The notes beneath the pieces are model-generated. The model saw nothing but the letters and a program-made list of their open reading frames with translations, was not told the DNA's origin and made no database searches. DNA of 64,000 bases from Mucor racemosus (lineage: Eukaryota; Mucoromycota; Mucoromycetes; Mucorales; Mucoraceae). The DNA is taken from contig JAPEHQ010000024.1 in assembly GCA_027405735.1 (NCBI GenBank), positions 372,001-436,000 of the forward strand, given 5' to 3'. Positions 1-11,121 of the stretch are shown here, piece after piece; the stretch's first letter is position 1, and each line of letters begins with the position of its first letter. A program made the translations under genes and the position numbers.

Positions 1-885
1 CATCTTAACACTTTTATAAAGGATCTACCGTATATCCGTGCCCAAGATGTGATGGCTCGACATGTGCTGACTGGTGGATCTTGGTTCATCGCAGGACAAA
101 ATACTCCCGTCAAAGCTTCCATTAATGTTTTCGAGCATGTTTCTTCTTTTGCTCCTGCAACAAGAAATTTTGCAAATAATGATCAAGATAGTAAGCAAAT
201 TAAAGTTGGCTCTACTGGTGTCTTCAGAAGCAAGAATGATAATGACATTGAGTTGATTGGCGAAGTTTACAATATCACCAATGGAGTTATCACTATTATA
301 GAATATGCTCTGTGGCTTGGTGGCGAGCGACAGGTTACCAGATTCTGCCGTAATAGCGATAATAATCCTATTTCAAGTGTTTATAATACTTGTTTGAAGG
401 ATACAGGTGGAAATTTAATTTTAACAAAATTACCATTTGCTAAAACACGCTTCTTAGAAACAGATATCGTATTTGTTGAAATGTTGGATATTTCAAGAAA
501 AATTGATGATCATTCGAATTTAATCAATACCAATAAGTTTGTTACTTTTTGGTGGGTATTATCCCATAAAAATGTTTTAATAAAATTAATGATAAATTAT
601 TTTGTCGTAACTAATGATAAATTATTTGCATGGCCAAAAGAGGTTATTGTCTATGACGCAACAGCCATCAAATTGAGGGGTATTCATTTTGATTGGATTG
701 AAAAATATTATTGCACCTTCAACTTTAAAATTAGAGATTTAAATGGAGTTTTAATAAATTCTCAGATATATGAAGTGTTTTCATTGGCTAGGTGGCAAAA
801 AATTCCCATATTTGTTAATAGGACTCCTTGGGTGTGTACACTGAGCTACTGCTGCATTTTTAGATTCAAATACCGATGTCACTAA
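1..885 (+). CDS. Unidentified protein, C-terminal part (open at left edge)
   Basis: An open frame runs from the first base of the window to a TAA at 883-885. Codons before the first ATG (position 52) are also open, so the true start lies outside the window. The visible part is about 294 residues. It shows no signal peptide, no clear membrane helix and no motif I recognise; it is rich in Asn, Ile and Phe. The uninterrupted length in AT-rich DNA argues for real or recently lost coding potential. It could be the end of a transposon-related protein, but I have no motif to support that. Function is not assigned. Confidence 0.4.
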   Translation, partial: HLNTFIKDLPYIRAQDVMARHVLTGGSWFIAGQNTPVKASINVFEHVSSFAPATRNFANNDQDSKQIKVGSTGVFRSKNDNDIELIGEVYNITNGVITIIEYALWLGGERQVTRFCRNSDNNPISSVYNTCLKDTGGNLILTKLPFAKTRFLETDIVFVEMLDISRKIDDHSNLINTNKFVTFWWVLSHKNVLIKLMINYFVVTNDKLFAWPKEVIVYDATAIKLRGIHFDWIEKYYCTFNFKIRDLNGVLINSQIYEVFSLARWQKIPIFVNRTPWVCTLSYCCIFRFKYRCH

Positions 886-1231
886 TTGTAATTTGTCTTG
901 TCATGTCTACTATTACTAAAGATTTAAGGCTACAAATCCTGGATCTAGATATAAAATAATGCAGATACTACAGTCTTTGATTAAAGAGTAAAGAAAAAGG
1001 AAAGAATTTTAGTAGTTTCTTTTATATTATGATTCAGCCATGAATATGTAATACCCGCCTGACCATTCAGATTTTATTTGTCACCTATAATAACCGTTAT
1101 TCAAAAGCTCAATATACACACGATCACTTCGCACCAGTCACTTACAGGATTTATGCCATATAAATAAGCGCCCCTTAACATCATTTTGCTCTTCTTTTTC
1201 TCCTTTCTTATTTTATTTCCTTATCTAATTA
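886..1231. other. Intergenic, upstream region of the SLC35F6-like gene
   Basis: There is no ORF of note. The last 80 bp hold a TATA element (listed separately) and a pyrimidine-rich tract (about 1188-1220) just before the ATG, as is usual for fungal promoters. Confidence 0.5.
1159..1166 (+). promoter_or_regulatory. TATA box of the SLC35F6-like gene
   Basis: TATAAATA lies 66 bp before the ATG at 1232 and is followed by a C/T-rich stretch. It is assigned by sequence and spacing only. Confidence 0.5.
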
Positions 1232-2697
1232 ATGCCAAGTAATCCTAATTCTTCGTCTGCAACATCTGTAGGCAAGTCTGCTACTCTTATCTTGGTAGTA
1301 GGCATGCTTGTTTCAGGTAACTAGATTGCGGATATAGATAACAAAGATACTGATTATAGTGCTTTTGATTAGGTGTATGTAATACTATCCTAAACAAATT
1401 TCAAGATATGCAATGTGTTGATAATTGTGATGATCCTGATCCCAAAAAAAGAGCTTATTTCGAACAACCTATATGGCAAACGTAAGTTTTTTTTTTATCA
1501 TAATAATAACCTTAATATGCTGGTTGATAACATTCTCTTTCAAGATTAAATATGTTTGTGGGTGAATTTGCTGTTTGGGTTGTATATCTTTATCAAAAAT
1601 ATCAACATAACCAAAATAAAATTGCTACTGCACCACCTTCAGCTATAAATCAATTAGATGCAGCTGCAATTGTTGATGATGTTGATCAACGTATCACCAA
1701 AGTTGAAGATGACCTCCCGGAATTAAAGGGATGGAAAGCGCTTTTATTTTGGATCCCTACATTATGTGATTTAACCGCTACAACCGTAAAGTTTTTTTTT
1801 CTTCCTGTCATTTTCGTGATTTTGTTTAGCTGACTAACTTGATTTAGGTTATGAATGTTGGTCTGATTTTAACATCAGCAAGTATTTATCAAATGTTGAG
1901 AGGAGCAGTTGTTATTTTCACAGGTTTATTTAGTTACTTATTCTTAAATCGTCGTTTACGTGTATATGAATGGGCTTCATTGGTGATGGTAGTGGTTGGT
2001 GTAGGTATTGTGGGTTTATCTTCGGTTTTATTTCCACAAAAAAAGCCTGATGAGACAGTGATTAATGGCGATGCATTTGATTATTCTTCTTTATTGGGTG
2101 TGGGTTTGGTTTTGGGTGCACAACTTTTCACTGCTTCTCAATTCGTTATTGAAGAAAAGATTTTGGTACGTTACAAGGTGACACCTTTAAAGGCTGTAGG
2201 TCTTGAAGGTTCATTTGGTCTCATTTCCGTTTTGGCTGCCATGCCAATCCTTCATTTCCTTTTGGGTAAAACTCATCCTTCATTCGATGTTGTTCGAGGT
2301 TATCATGATTTCTTTGATCATGCTCTTGTCTGGCAAACTGGTTTAGCTATCAGTGTTTCAATTGCTTTCTTTAATTGGTTTGGTCTTTCTATTACTTCCA
2401 CTGTATCAGCAACTGCAAGAAGTACAATCGATGCATGCAGGTAAATACACTCAAATGTTGTTTTGTTTTTCTTCCATATATATAACTAAGAAATATCTAT
2501 ACAGAACTTTGTTTATTTGGATGGTGTCTTTGTCTTTGGGTTGGGAGCATTTCTCTTGGGTTCAAGTTATTGGTTTTATTACAATGGTTTCAGGCACTTT
2601 TTACTTTAACGGTGTACTCAAGTGGCCATTCATTACTGATGAAGAGGAAGAGGAAGCTGAAAATGAACGTGCTCCTCTTTTATCTCATGATGAATAA
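1232..2697 (+). CDS. SLC35F6: SLC35F6-like multi-pass membrane transporter (DMT superfamily)
   Basis: Five exons fit consensus splice sites and one frame: 1232-1316, 1373-1481, 1545-1785, 1848-2440 and 2505-2697. They give 406 aa, close to animal SLC35F6 (about 370 aa). Recognisable family blocks, in order, are an N-terminal helix (LILVVGMLVSG), FVGEFAVW, LCDLTATT, YQMLRGAVVIFTGLFS, SQFVIEEKIL, AVGLEGSFG and IWMVSLSLGWEHFSW. The last block is completed only by removing intron 4. About ten hydrophobic helices are visible. The acidic tail ends EEEEEAENERAPLLSHDE, with a dileucine-type sorting signal like that of endolysosomal members. SLC35F6 belongs to the drug/metabolite transporter fold; its substrate is not firmly known. 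Intron 3 has a good branch site (CTGAC/CTAAC type, near 1831). Confidence 0.88.
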
Positions 2698-3640
2698 CTT
2701 TTTGATGTTTTTTTGGATAGATTTGCATATTTATAAACAATTATTCCCTTATATTTATTATTTGTTTTATTTATCTTCGATTGTTTAGTAAATTTTGTTT
2801 GTATGGTTAATACTGTACATCGGCGAATTTTGTAACAAAGCATGTTGTACAATTTATGGCACATTTCTGATGATACCTGGGGCGACACTCCGATAGAACC
2901 GCTATATTTTAAAGAAATGAAGCGTATCTAGAAATCATTTTACTTTCTTACAGTATTTCCACTTTAAATTCAGGCATTTCAGGAAAAAATTTGGACGATT
3001 GTAGTAGTATATTGAGACAAACCCCTAATGAAATCTAGACATAATGATAATATAAATTCATAGAAATTGGAAATAAATTTTAGAAGAATAAGGTCTTATT
3101 TCTAGACGCTACCAATAAAGCATAGGCTTGAAAATCTTTACTTGTGAGCTTGACTTGGTAACGGAAATGCTGTTAGGTCTACTTTGCTAATGATAATGAC
3201 AATGCTAATGCATCAAAATGATAAATCGCATACAGATGACATGAAGTAAACGGGGTATTGTAAGTACTAGAGCAGCCTTTGTTGCTACGATGTACTGAGA
3301 TTAAGCCTTTGTCATTGAGTTTGTTCCTTTTAGAGCCATCTTCTAAAAAAATAGGTTTATTTTTTTTATGATAGAAGCTAAACAGTTTCAATCCATAACC
3401 TTTAATTGCTTCAAGTCAATAAAAAATAATATTATATACAATATATATTCATTTTATGAAATTCCATCTAGTTTGATTAACGTTATACTCAGTAATAGAT
3501 GAGTTTTATTAACATACTTCAATATACTCTGAAAACATTACACTCCATATGTGAAAATGAATTTTATTTTTTTGTAGGTATCTGTTCGAGCAAAATTTGA
3601 ATTTTTATTGTTTTTAATCTTCAAGATCGAAGCATATTCT
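2698..3640. other. Intergenic, no gene seen
   Basis: This is AT-rich DNA between the transporter gene and the first R1 repeat copy. Short ORFs on both strands (such as 2685-2888 and 3179-3391 on the minus strand) lack codon bias or motifs and are probably chance. Similarity to the R1 copy near 55.3 kb fades out at about 3600-3640. Confidence 0.5.
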
Positions 3641-4499
3641 CTTTTCTATAAATAATATCATACTAAAAACTTTTTGGAATATGCCTTGGACACTGTTAAA
3701 TATATAGGAATTGTTTGCATTATGAAACCTCTTTCTAATTTTGTTTTATATCTCACGAAAGTTTCAAAAACGCGTAAAATTCACTGCTTTTTTCTTAAAA
3801 ACTGGGCCTCATTTTTCATCCCTACACTACTTTTTTTTTCCACTAAATAACACCAAGATAAAAATATATGCCAATGTACCTGAGATGCTCAACTTTAATT
3901 CAAAAATAAGTATCCGGAAATATCCTATTTTTTGCAGTTGGTATTAATTTTTCAGTGCGAAGGTTTCAGATTTTTACGCGTATTCCACTGCTAAAGAATT
4001 GAAAACTGAGGCTTTATATCTCTAGAAAATATTAAGCTATACTACCACTTTTTAATAATAAAACTTACTTGTTTTAAAGCGCTCTATAACATATTCAAGT
4101 ATAAAAAAATTATGAGCATTTTTATTTTTTTTTCGTTTTTTTGGCATTTCTGTAGCATGTTTCAAGATATTGATGAAATTGAATAATATTTTTTTTAAGT
4201 TTATGTTATTCAGCTTATTGAGCTCTCTTGGGTCCAATTTAGTTTTTTTCAAAATATTAATTTTTCGTGGAGATATCCTCAAAAATGTGTACAAGGGAAT
4301 ACTTGATTTCAGCTTTAATTTTTCTCCTGTATACCCTCATCCCAAATTTGAAATTTGAAATTTTTTTTGGCAAAAATTTTATTTCCTCAACGCAAAATGT
4401 AGATAAAAAGTTTTGCAATAGCTAGATCGATAGATAATTATTCTACGCATTATCTCCATTGCTTATATTTGAAACATGCTTATCAAAAGTGATGTGCAT
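3640..4499 (+). repeat. Dispersed repeat R1, copy A1, left part
   Basis: The same sequence recurs, in this orientation, at 55.25-56.64 kb and, inverted, at 6.04-7.35 kb and at 34.69-42.6 kb. Shared landmarks are AAACGCGTAAAATTCACTGC (near 3770), the segment around 3860-4030 and the block around 4250-4290. The copy is broken at 4500 by a solo LTR and resumes at 5219. The minus strand holds an 80-codon ORF (4052-4294) that aligns with ORFs in the other copies. I know of no named family for it. Confidence 0.8.
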
Positions 4500-5218
4500 T
4501 GCAGTGGAATTACATACTAAAAACGCTTGGAAATAATGAAACAACCTAAATCCCAAGTGTCGCTCATGAATATAATGCCACTTGAAATGTGAACGACACT
4601 AATAAACAAACGCTTCAATTGAACACAATAACAAACGCATTCTAAAAACATGAAATATCTTTTTGAACCATACATGCCGTGTAGATGATAGCAACCTTGA
4701 TTACGGTGCAATCAATTACACAAATGACATATATATCAAAACAGGACTCTACCCAAATCAATAAATAACAATAAACAAAGATATCAACTCAGTCAACTAC
4801 TCTTCTATATCGTAGTTGCACTATCAGTATAAACAAAGATTCAAGTTTATAAAAATTGCCCCTTAATTCAAGGTTACATAAAGTAGATATAACAATGATA
4901 AACAACCATTTCTCAAAAGGTCGATATTGTCACACTTGGCATACAATCCCTTATGGTCAATGCTCTACATGATTTACCTCTTAAAATATTAAATCAATAA
5001 CAATGTATTCAAAACTGGAAGATTACTAAATATACATCCATTTAAGTCTGATGGTATCCAAATTCTCCAAACCACTATAAATACCCTCATACTTTTTCAA
5101 TTATTTTAAATCTTCAGAAATCTTTTGTAATAAAAACTTTAGCTGATTATAATTGTATTTCTACTGCTTTTATTTTTATATTTTTTTATTTTAGTAAACA
5201 ACTTCGTTATTTACTGCA
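4500..5218 (+). mobile_element. Solo LTR inserted in R1 copy A1
   Basis: This 719 bp segment is absent from the other R1 copies. It begins TGCAGT and ends ACTGCA, a perfect terminal inverted repeat. It is flanked by TGCAT (4495-4499) and TGTAT (5219-5223), a 5 bp target duplication with one change. It has no internal coding sequence. Near its right end TATAATTGTATTT followed by a T-rich tail resembles the end of the solo LTR at 36379-37036, so the two are probably related. A solo LTR is what remains after recombination between the two LTRs of a retrotransposon. Confidence 0.72.
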
Positions 5219-5410
5219 TGTATCTTCAAAAAAACCTCTAAAAGTTCAATCTCATTTTACATTTTACGCAAAAATTAATGTGAGACGTTTGTTTGGATTT
5301 TGTTTAAATGAATACAGAATCCAAAAATATATGAAAGCTATTTAATACACTAGGTCGACTTACTTTGCAGTTTATGAGCCATTAAACTAACAATTTCATT
5401 TTTTGAATCT
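5219..5410 (+). repeat. Dispersed repeat R1, copy A1, right part
   Basis: This continues R1 after the solo LTR. It includes the AGGTCGACTTACTTTGCAG block (near 5350) found inverted at about 6465-6485 and 35110-35128. Similarity ends near 5410, so this copy lacks the last third of the element. Confidence 0.7.
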
Positions 5411-6040
5411 TCAACAGTTTATTATAGGAAATCTTGTTGTGCATAAAAAATGTAAGTAGTAAAGGAATATAAGTACGTAAGAGTAGGTCAATTTTTATTA
5501 AATATAAAAACGAGATGGAGAAATTAAACGAAGGGTTAATATCTACTGCTACTTATATTTGATTCAAGATGAATTGCTTACACACTTGTCTAGAATGGTG
5601 TTATAATAAAGTTTAATGTCAATCCTCACTTATTACAGTATGCTAATGTAATTATATATATTCAGATATAGATGAATAGATGATCAGTCTAAAGTCTAAA
5701 GTCTAAAGTCTTTGATCTCTGATATACTTGTAATATTTATCCATTCCTATGCTTTGGTAGAGTAACAGCTTACCTAAATCATTGTTTTAAAAGACTGTAT
5801 TTTTGATTGTTTTTATTACAAGATTACAAGTACGTAGCAAATTATATATAGGTGTATCTTGGCAATAATTTTCTCGACACCACACAGTAGGCTGTGGAAG
5901 TTGCCCTTTGAGGTCATTGTATCCAAGGTGGATACCTACTCTCATGTAAAGTTTGAAGTTAATACGATTGAAATTCATCGAGATGAGGTTTTTGTTGTCG
6001 GTTTTTATAGCTGCAAAAAAGTAGATTATTTCAGATGAAT
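5411..6040. other. Spacer between the two opposed R1 copies
   Basis: There is no gene. It contains a small tandem repeat of AGTCTAA (about 3.5 units, 5687-5711). A 63-codon minus-strand ORF (5787-5978) shows no motif and is probably chance. Confidence 0.5.
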
Positions 6041-7345
6041 TTTAAGTGGTTCTCAAATGTTTTCACTTAATGCTGAGTCGAATCACGTAAAATCTTCAAA
6101 CGAGATTTACACCCTCAGTTTATAAGCCATTGGTATGTCTCGGAAAAAATAAATATTTATTCCAGAATATAAGTGCACTAGCCAAATATTGACCAAAATT
6201 GACCAGTATTTACCTAAAATATATCGTCAAAAATTGGGCGCATAAATTAAGGTGTTGCTTTTTTTTTGCATTCATAAGGTAGACCCAACTCAAAGTTACT
6301 CATCGTTTTTTGTTTCAGCCAAAAATATTGATTTTTCATCGAAGTAATCAAAATAATAGTCGATATCACAGCTTACAGCTTATGATAACTGGGTTCCAAA
6401 TTTTATTTTAAAAAAATGGACGAAAAATGATGAAAAAAACGAAATCGTTTAATGGCTCATGAGCTGCAAAGTAAGTCGACCTAGCATATTAAATGGTTTT
6501 TGTACAGTTTTAAATTCTGCATCCATCTAAATAAAATTTAACAAAATGTTTTACGTAAAATGTTGCGCAAAATGCAATTGAAATTTTGAAGATTTTTTGA
6601 CGATACAGAACACTTTTTATTAACACATTTTAAATTTAAATAATGAAGATAATGCATAGCAAAATTATCTATTGATCAAGCTATTATCTAACCTTTTAGC
6701 TGCATTTTTCGTAGAGAAAACATGATTTTTGTCAATTTTTTTTTCAGATTCAGAATTTGGGATGAGGGTATATAAGGGAAAAATGGAATCTAGAAATGAA
6801 GGCGTATTTCTGTACACATTTTTGAGGATATCTCCACGAAAAATCAATATTTTAAAAAACTCTAAACTGGATCTGAGAGAGCCCAACAAGCTTGATGACA
6901 TGAATGCAAAAAAAATGTTGCTCAATTTAACCAATATTTCGAAACCTATTATAGAAATGTAAAAAAAAATGAAAAAAAAATAAAGGTGCTCAAATATTTT
7001 TTATATTAAAATATGTTATAGAGCACTTCAAAACAAGTAAGTTTTATTATTAAAAAGTGGTAGTATAGCTTAATATTTTCTAGAGATATGAAGCCTTAAA
7101 GTTTTCAATCCATTAGCAGTGAAATACGCGTAAAAATCTGAAACCTTCGCACTGAAAAATTAATACCAACTGCAAAAAATAGGATATTTCTGGATACTTT
7201 TCTTTAGATTAAAGCTGAACATTTCAGGTACATTGGCATATATTTTTATCTTGGTGTTATTTAGTGAAAAAAAAAGTAGTGTAGGGATGAAAAATGGGAC
7301 CCAGTTTTAAGAAAAAAGCAGTGAATTTTACGCGTTTTTGAGTTA
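6040..7345 (-). repeat. Dispersed repeat R1, copy A2 (inverted relative to A1)
   Basis: This is a nearly complete R1 copy, reverse in orientation to A1 and to the 55 kb copy. It includes the GTCGACCTAG block (6475), the FLYTFLRISPRKINIL-encoding block (6809-6856), and the ACGCGT end (near 7330), where similarity stops abruptly. With A1 it forms an imperfect inverted repeat of over 1 kb around the 5.4-6.0 kb spacer. Its equivalent ORF (6729-6962, plus) is cut short by a stop at 6960. Confidence 0.78.
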
Positions 7346-8655
7346 ATTTCCTCCCTTTTACTTTAACCTTTCTATATTGTATGTCCCCAGTATTATCTAC
7401 TTCAATATATTTTATCCTCTAAATTGCACCCGCCTCTTCGATTAGACCTTCTACTCTTGTCGTACACGGATCAATCAATAAACACAATTTAAAAAAAGTT
7501 AGAAAGGGGTTGAATAATACGCCTAATGCCTAATTCGTATCTATTTAAAACTTAACACTGTACATCTAATATAAAGTGCCCACAAAAACATTTGGAGTGT
7601 CACTTTTTTTTGGAGGGTCTACCATTTTCTTTCAGGCCTTTCATCCGATTGATGGATATTGATTGTTTACCCTTCAAATTGATATGACTTGTCTCAAGTA
7701 GCTTCGAATGACATTTTGATGAAAAATATGCATATAATGGTTGTTATTCAAAAGTGTAGGTTTTATTGGGTATAGTCTATATTTTAGCGCATTACATATT
7801 GCTGGTAACTATGTTTATCACAATATATATTTCGAACGTGTAAAATATCTCATGCATAATGATCGAATCTTTCTTGGGTGGCAGTACACAAAGCATAAAA
7901 TAGCTATAATAAGGTCTCTCGATGTCTGATTCAGGTAGAATACTTGGTTGACTTTTCTTGATGGCTTAACATTGATTCTTTCATTGTATTATTTACTTTA
8001 GCCCTTATTCCAAGTATCATGATTTGATTTCTAATTGCGACATTTGCCCTTATTGTTTATAAACAAAATGTAACAACCGTCGTGAATGTATTTGCTCAAA
8101 TAAATTGATCGCTGATACATACTAAATCATGTAGTTTTTTTTTAGAACCTTATTTCCAATTTCCGCGGCAAATATCAACCTTCAATTCAAGTGACTCATG
8201 AAACTTTGACAAACACAGTCAGGTTGCTTGAATACATGATATATACAAAATTTGTATTATTATAATAATTTTACTTGGTAAAAAAAAAGCAAAAAATCCT
8301 TTTGTTGTACAGGTATACTTTTCATATGCAACTGTTAAACTTTACCCTTTCCCCGTCTTATATTTTACCGGCTGAGAGATTTGTTTTACAGTTAAAAGCG
8401 GGGTGATGCGAATGATTCAAAGACCTAAAATCAACTGCGTTTGTAACACTATGACTTATGCGATGCTTTATATATGATTGGCTACATGTAATATGGTCCA
8501 AGCAGATCAGTTTCTTTGATTGGCCCAATGTACCAAATTGGTCATAACCTATACTTTCTTTTGATGGATATATAAAATAAACTCTATTTCTGCACAATTT
8601 TCTTTTTTCTTTTTATTTCTTTAATACTTTTTACTACTAAAAAGAAACTATATAG
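7346..8655. other. Intergenic, upstream of 2-isopropylmalate synthase
   Basis: No gene is supported. Short ORFs (7741-7929 plus, 8358-8597 minus) carry no motif. The last 200 bp contain the CCAAT cluster and TATA element listed separately. Confidence 0.5.
8477..8578 (+). promoter_or_regulatory. CCAAT cluster and TATA box before 2-isopropylmalate synthase
   Basis: CCAAT pentamers occur at 8525-8529 and, as ATTGG, at 8477-8481, 8519-8523 and 8537-8541. TATATAAAATA sits at about 8568-8578, roughly 80 bp before the ATG at 8656. CCAAT boxes are bound by the Hap/NF-Y complex in fungi. Function here is inferred from the clustering. Confidence 0.45.
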
Positions 8656-10436
8656 ATGGCTACTACTGATAAACTCATTATTTTTGATACCACTCTCCGT
8701 GATGGTGAACAGGTAAAGAGAATAAAATCCCGAATCACTCGATTAATGCTAACATTTCAATGTACAATTAGTCTCCAGGTGTTACTTTAAACACAGAAGA
8801 AAAGATCGAAATTGCAAAGACTCTTTCTCGTCTTGGTGTCGATGTACTTGAAGCTGGTTTTCCTATCGCTTCAGTAGGTGATTTTGAAGCTGTTCAACGT
8901 ATTGCTAATGAAGTTGGTCCTATGATGGAAGGAAGAGAAAAGATTGGACATCCTATTGTAAGTGATTGACATATTGAAAATCTTGAATTGAAATCTAATT
9001 GAAACATTTAGACAATTTGTGGTCTTGCTCGTTCTACTCCTGGTGATATTAAGCGTTGTGCTGAAGCTATTGCTTCTGCTCCTCGTAAACGTATTCACGT
9101 TTTCCTTGCTACATCTGATCTCCATCTTAAACATAAACTCAAGATTGACCGTGATGAATGTATCAAGCGTGCCGTCGCTGCTGTCACTTTAGCTCGTTCT
9201 TTTGTCGATGATGTTGAATTCTCTCCTGAAGATGCTGGTCGTTCCGATCCTGATTTCCTTTGTCAAGTTCTCGGTAAGGTGATTGAGGCTGGTGCCACTA
9301 CCCTTAATATTCCTGATACTGTTGGTTACAATATGCCCGAAGAATATGGTAACTTAATCAAGTACCTTGTAAAGAACACTCCTGGTTCAGAAAAGGCTAT
9401 TTTCTCTACTCATTGTCATAATGATCTCGGTTTAGCTACTGCCAACACCCTTGCTGGTATTTGTAATGGTGCCCGTCAAGTTGAGGTTACAATTAACGGT
9501 ATTGGTGAACGTGCTGGTAACACAGCCATGGAAGAAGTGGTGATGGCTATTCATACTCACCCCAACTATTTCCCTGTACATCACACTATTAACACTACAA
9601 TGATTTACCGTACTTCTCAAATGGTTTCCTCTTTATCTGGTATGATGGTGCAACCTAACAAGGCCATTGTAGGCCGCAATGCTTTCCTTCACGAATCTGG
9701 TATTCATCAAGATGGTGTTCTCAAGAACCGTCAAACCTATGAGATTATTACTCCTGAAACTGTTGGTGTCACGGATATCAGTCTTGTTCTTGGTAAGCAT
9801 TCAGGTCGTAATGCCTTCCGTGAAAGATGTAAAGATCTTGGCTTTGGTGACATTACCGATGATGATTTCCAAGTTGCTTTTGATGATTTCAAGGCCCTTT
9901 GTGATAAGAAGAAGAATGTCAATGATGCTGATATTCTCGCTATTCTCAGTAACCAAATCAGCTCTCATGCTGCTAGCTCTTTCTACACTCTTGTTTCTAC
10001 TCAAGTGGTGGGTGGTGCTGCCACAACTTCCATGGCTAGCGTCAAACTCTTTGATGTCAAGGCCGAAAAGGAAATTGGTGACGCTGCTGTAGGTATTAAC
10101 GGCCCTGTTGATGCTATTTTTGAAGCCATTCAACGTAGTGTAGGTCGTCGTTTCCGTCTTACCAAGTTTGACATTAGCGCCGTTGGTGAAGGTAGTGATG
10201 CTTTAGGTAAGGCCGAGATTCAAGTCATGGCCGATCCTACTTCCATTGATCAAAATGCCGCTAAAGATGATCGTGTCTCCAAGGCTGCATTCGCTTCTAG
10301 CATTGCTGATGTTGATATCATCACTGCTGCTGCCAAGGCTTATCTCGGTGCAATTAATAAGCAATTAGAATGGGAAAGTGAGTTGGCTGCTGGTACTGCC
10401 CGCAGTATTGGTGAGGAGCGTAAGGTGGATGTCTAA
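8656..10436 (+). CDS. LEU4: 2-isopropylmalate synthase (LeuA type 1)
   Basis: This catalyses the first committed step of leucine synthesis: acetyl-CoA plus 2-ketoisovalerate gives 2-isopropylmalate. Exons 8656-8712, 8772-8957 and 9012-10436 give 555 aa. The catalytic TIM barrel shows the metal/substrate motif [12 protein letters not shown], split by intron 1 after GEQ. It also shows [11 protein letters not shown] with the metal-binding His pair, and NGIGERAGN. The C-terminal third (from about residue 410) is the LeuA regulatory domain, the seat of leucine feedback inhibition in this family. The motif set and the length near 520-560 match the bacterial/plant type 1 enzyme rather than the yeast Leu4 type 2 form (LRDGNQSLP). 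The protein starts [13 protein letters not shown], leaving no room for a mitochondrial presequence unless an upstream exon was missed. Confidence 0.93.
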
Positions 10437-11121
10437 ATATATAATATGTATATCTGATCCAAAATATATCATATTCACCTTTCCTCCTTGTAAATACATG
10501 TTTAAAGATACTTCATATTAATAAAATTTACTGTAAGTATACATAATACAATGTATGTATGCATTGCTTTAATTTTTGCTTCAAAATTATATAAAACAAA
10601 AGTGTCACTATTCGAAATTTCAAGTGTGTTGCAATCTTTGAAGGATTGTTATAGAAGCTATGAACCATTTTTTTGCTTCGAAATAGCAATTATTCTGTTA
10701 AAGGCATCATTGCTATATGATGGCAATTTTTTTTTGAGCAATATTCAAGCTGAAATAAGCCTGAGGTCAAAGTAAAGCTGTGTTATGCTATTTCAATCAC
10801 AGTGACAACCCCTTTTGTATATTGATGAAAAGCAGATATAAATCCATATTATATATATGAAAATAATATAGTTAAAACACCATAAGTCACTTTTATATTT
10901 AGGCATTATGTTTGCAATATAGATTACATATGTTGTCAAGTTTGCCATTGAAAACAGACATATTTGCAGTAGTTTTTACAGATACCCTTTCAGCCCTAGA
11001 TACACACTACCTGTCCTAAGCAACTGTCCCAACATTGTTACCAATCAATAAAGTATCTGTTTAGCGAAATTCTTTAACTACAAGACCCTTTCAAGTCAAT
11101 TAATTACTAAAAATCTACAAA
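10437..11121. other. Intergenic between LEU4-like gene and Arp4
   Basis: This holds the 3' end of the synthase gene (AT-rich, AATAAAA near 10519) and the Arp4 promoter. A 74-codon ORF at 10551-10775 has no recognisable feature and is probably chance. Confidence 0.5.

Noticed and set aside
4500..5218. Direct repeats suggesting a CRISPR-like or tandem array
   Set aside because: Repeats here are LTR ends and R1 copies; no regularly spaced short repeats exist, and the organism is eukaryotic.
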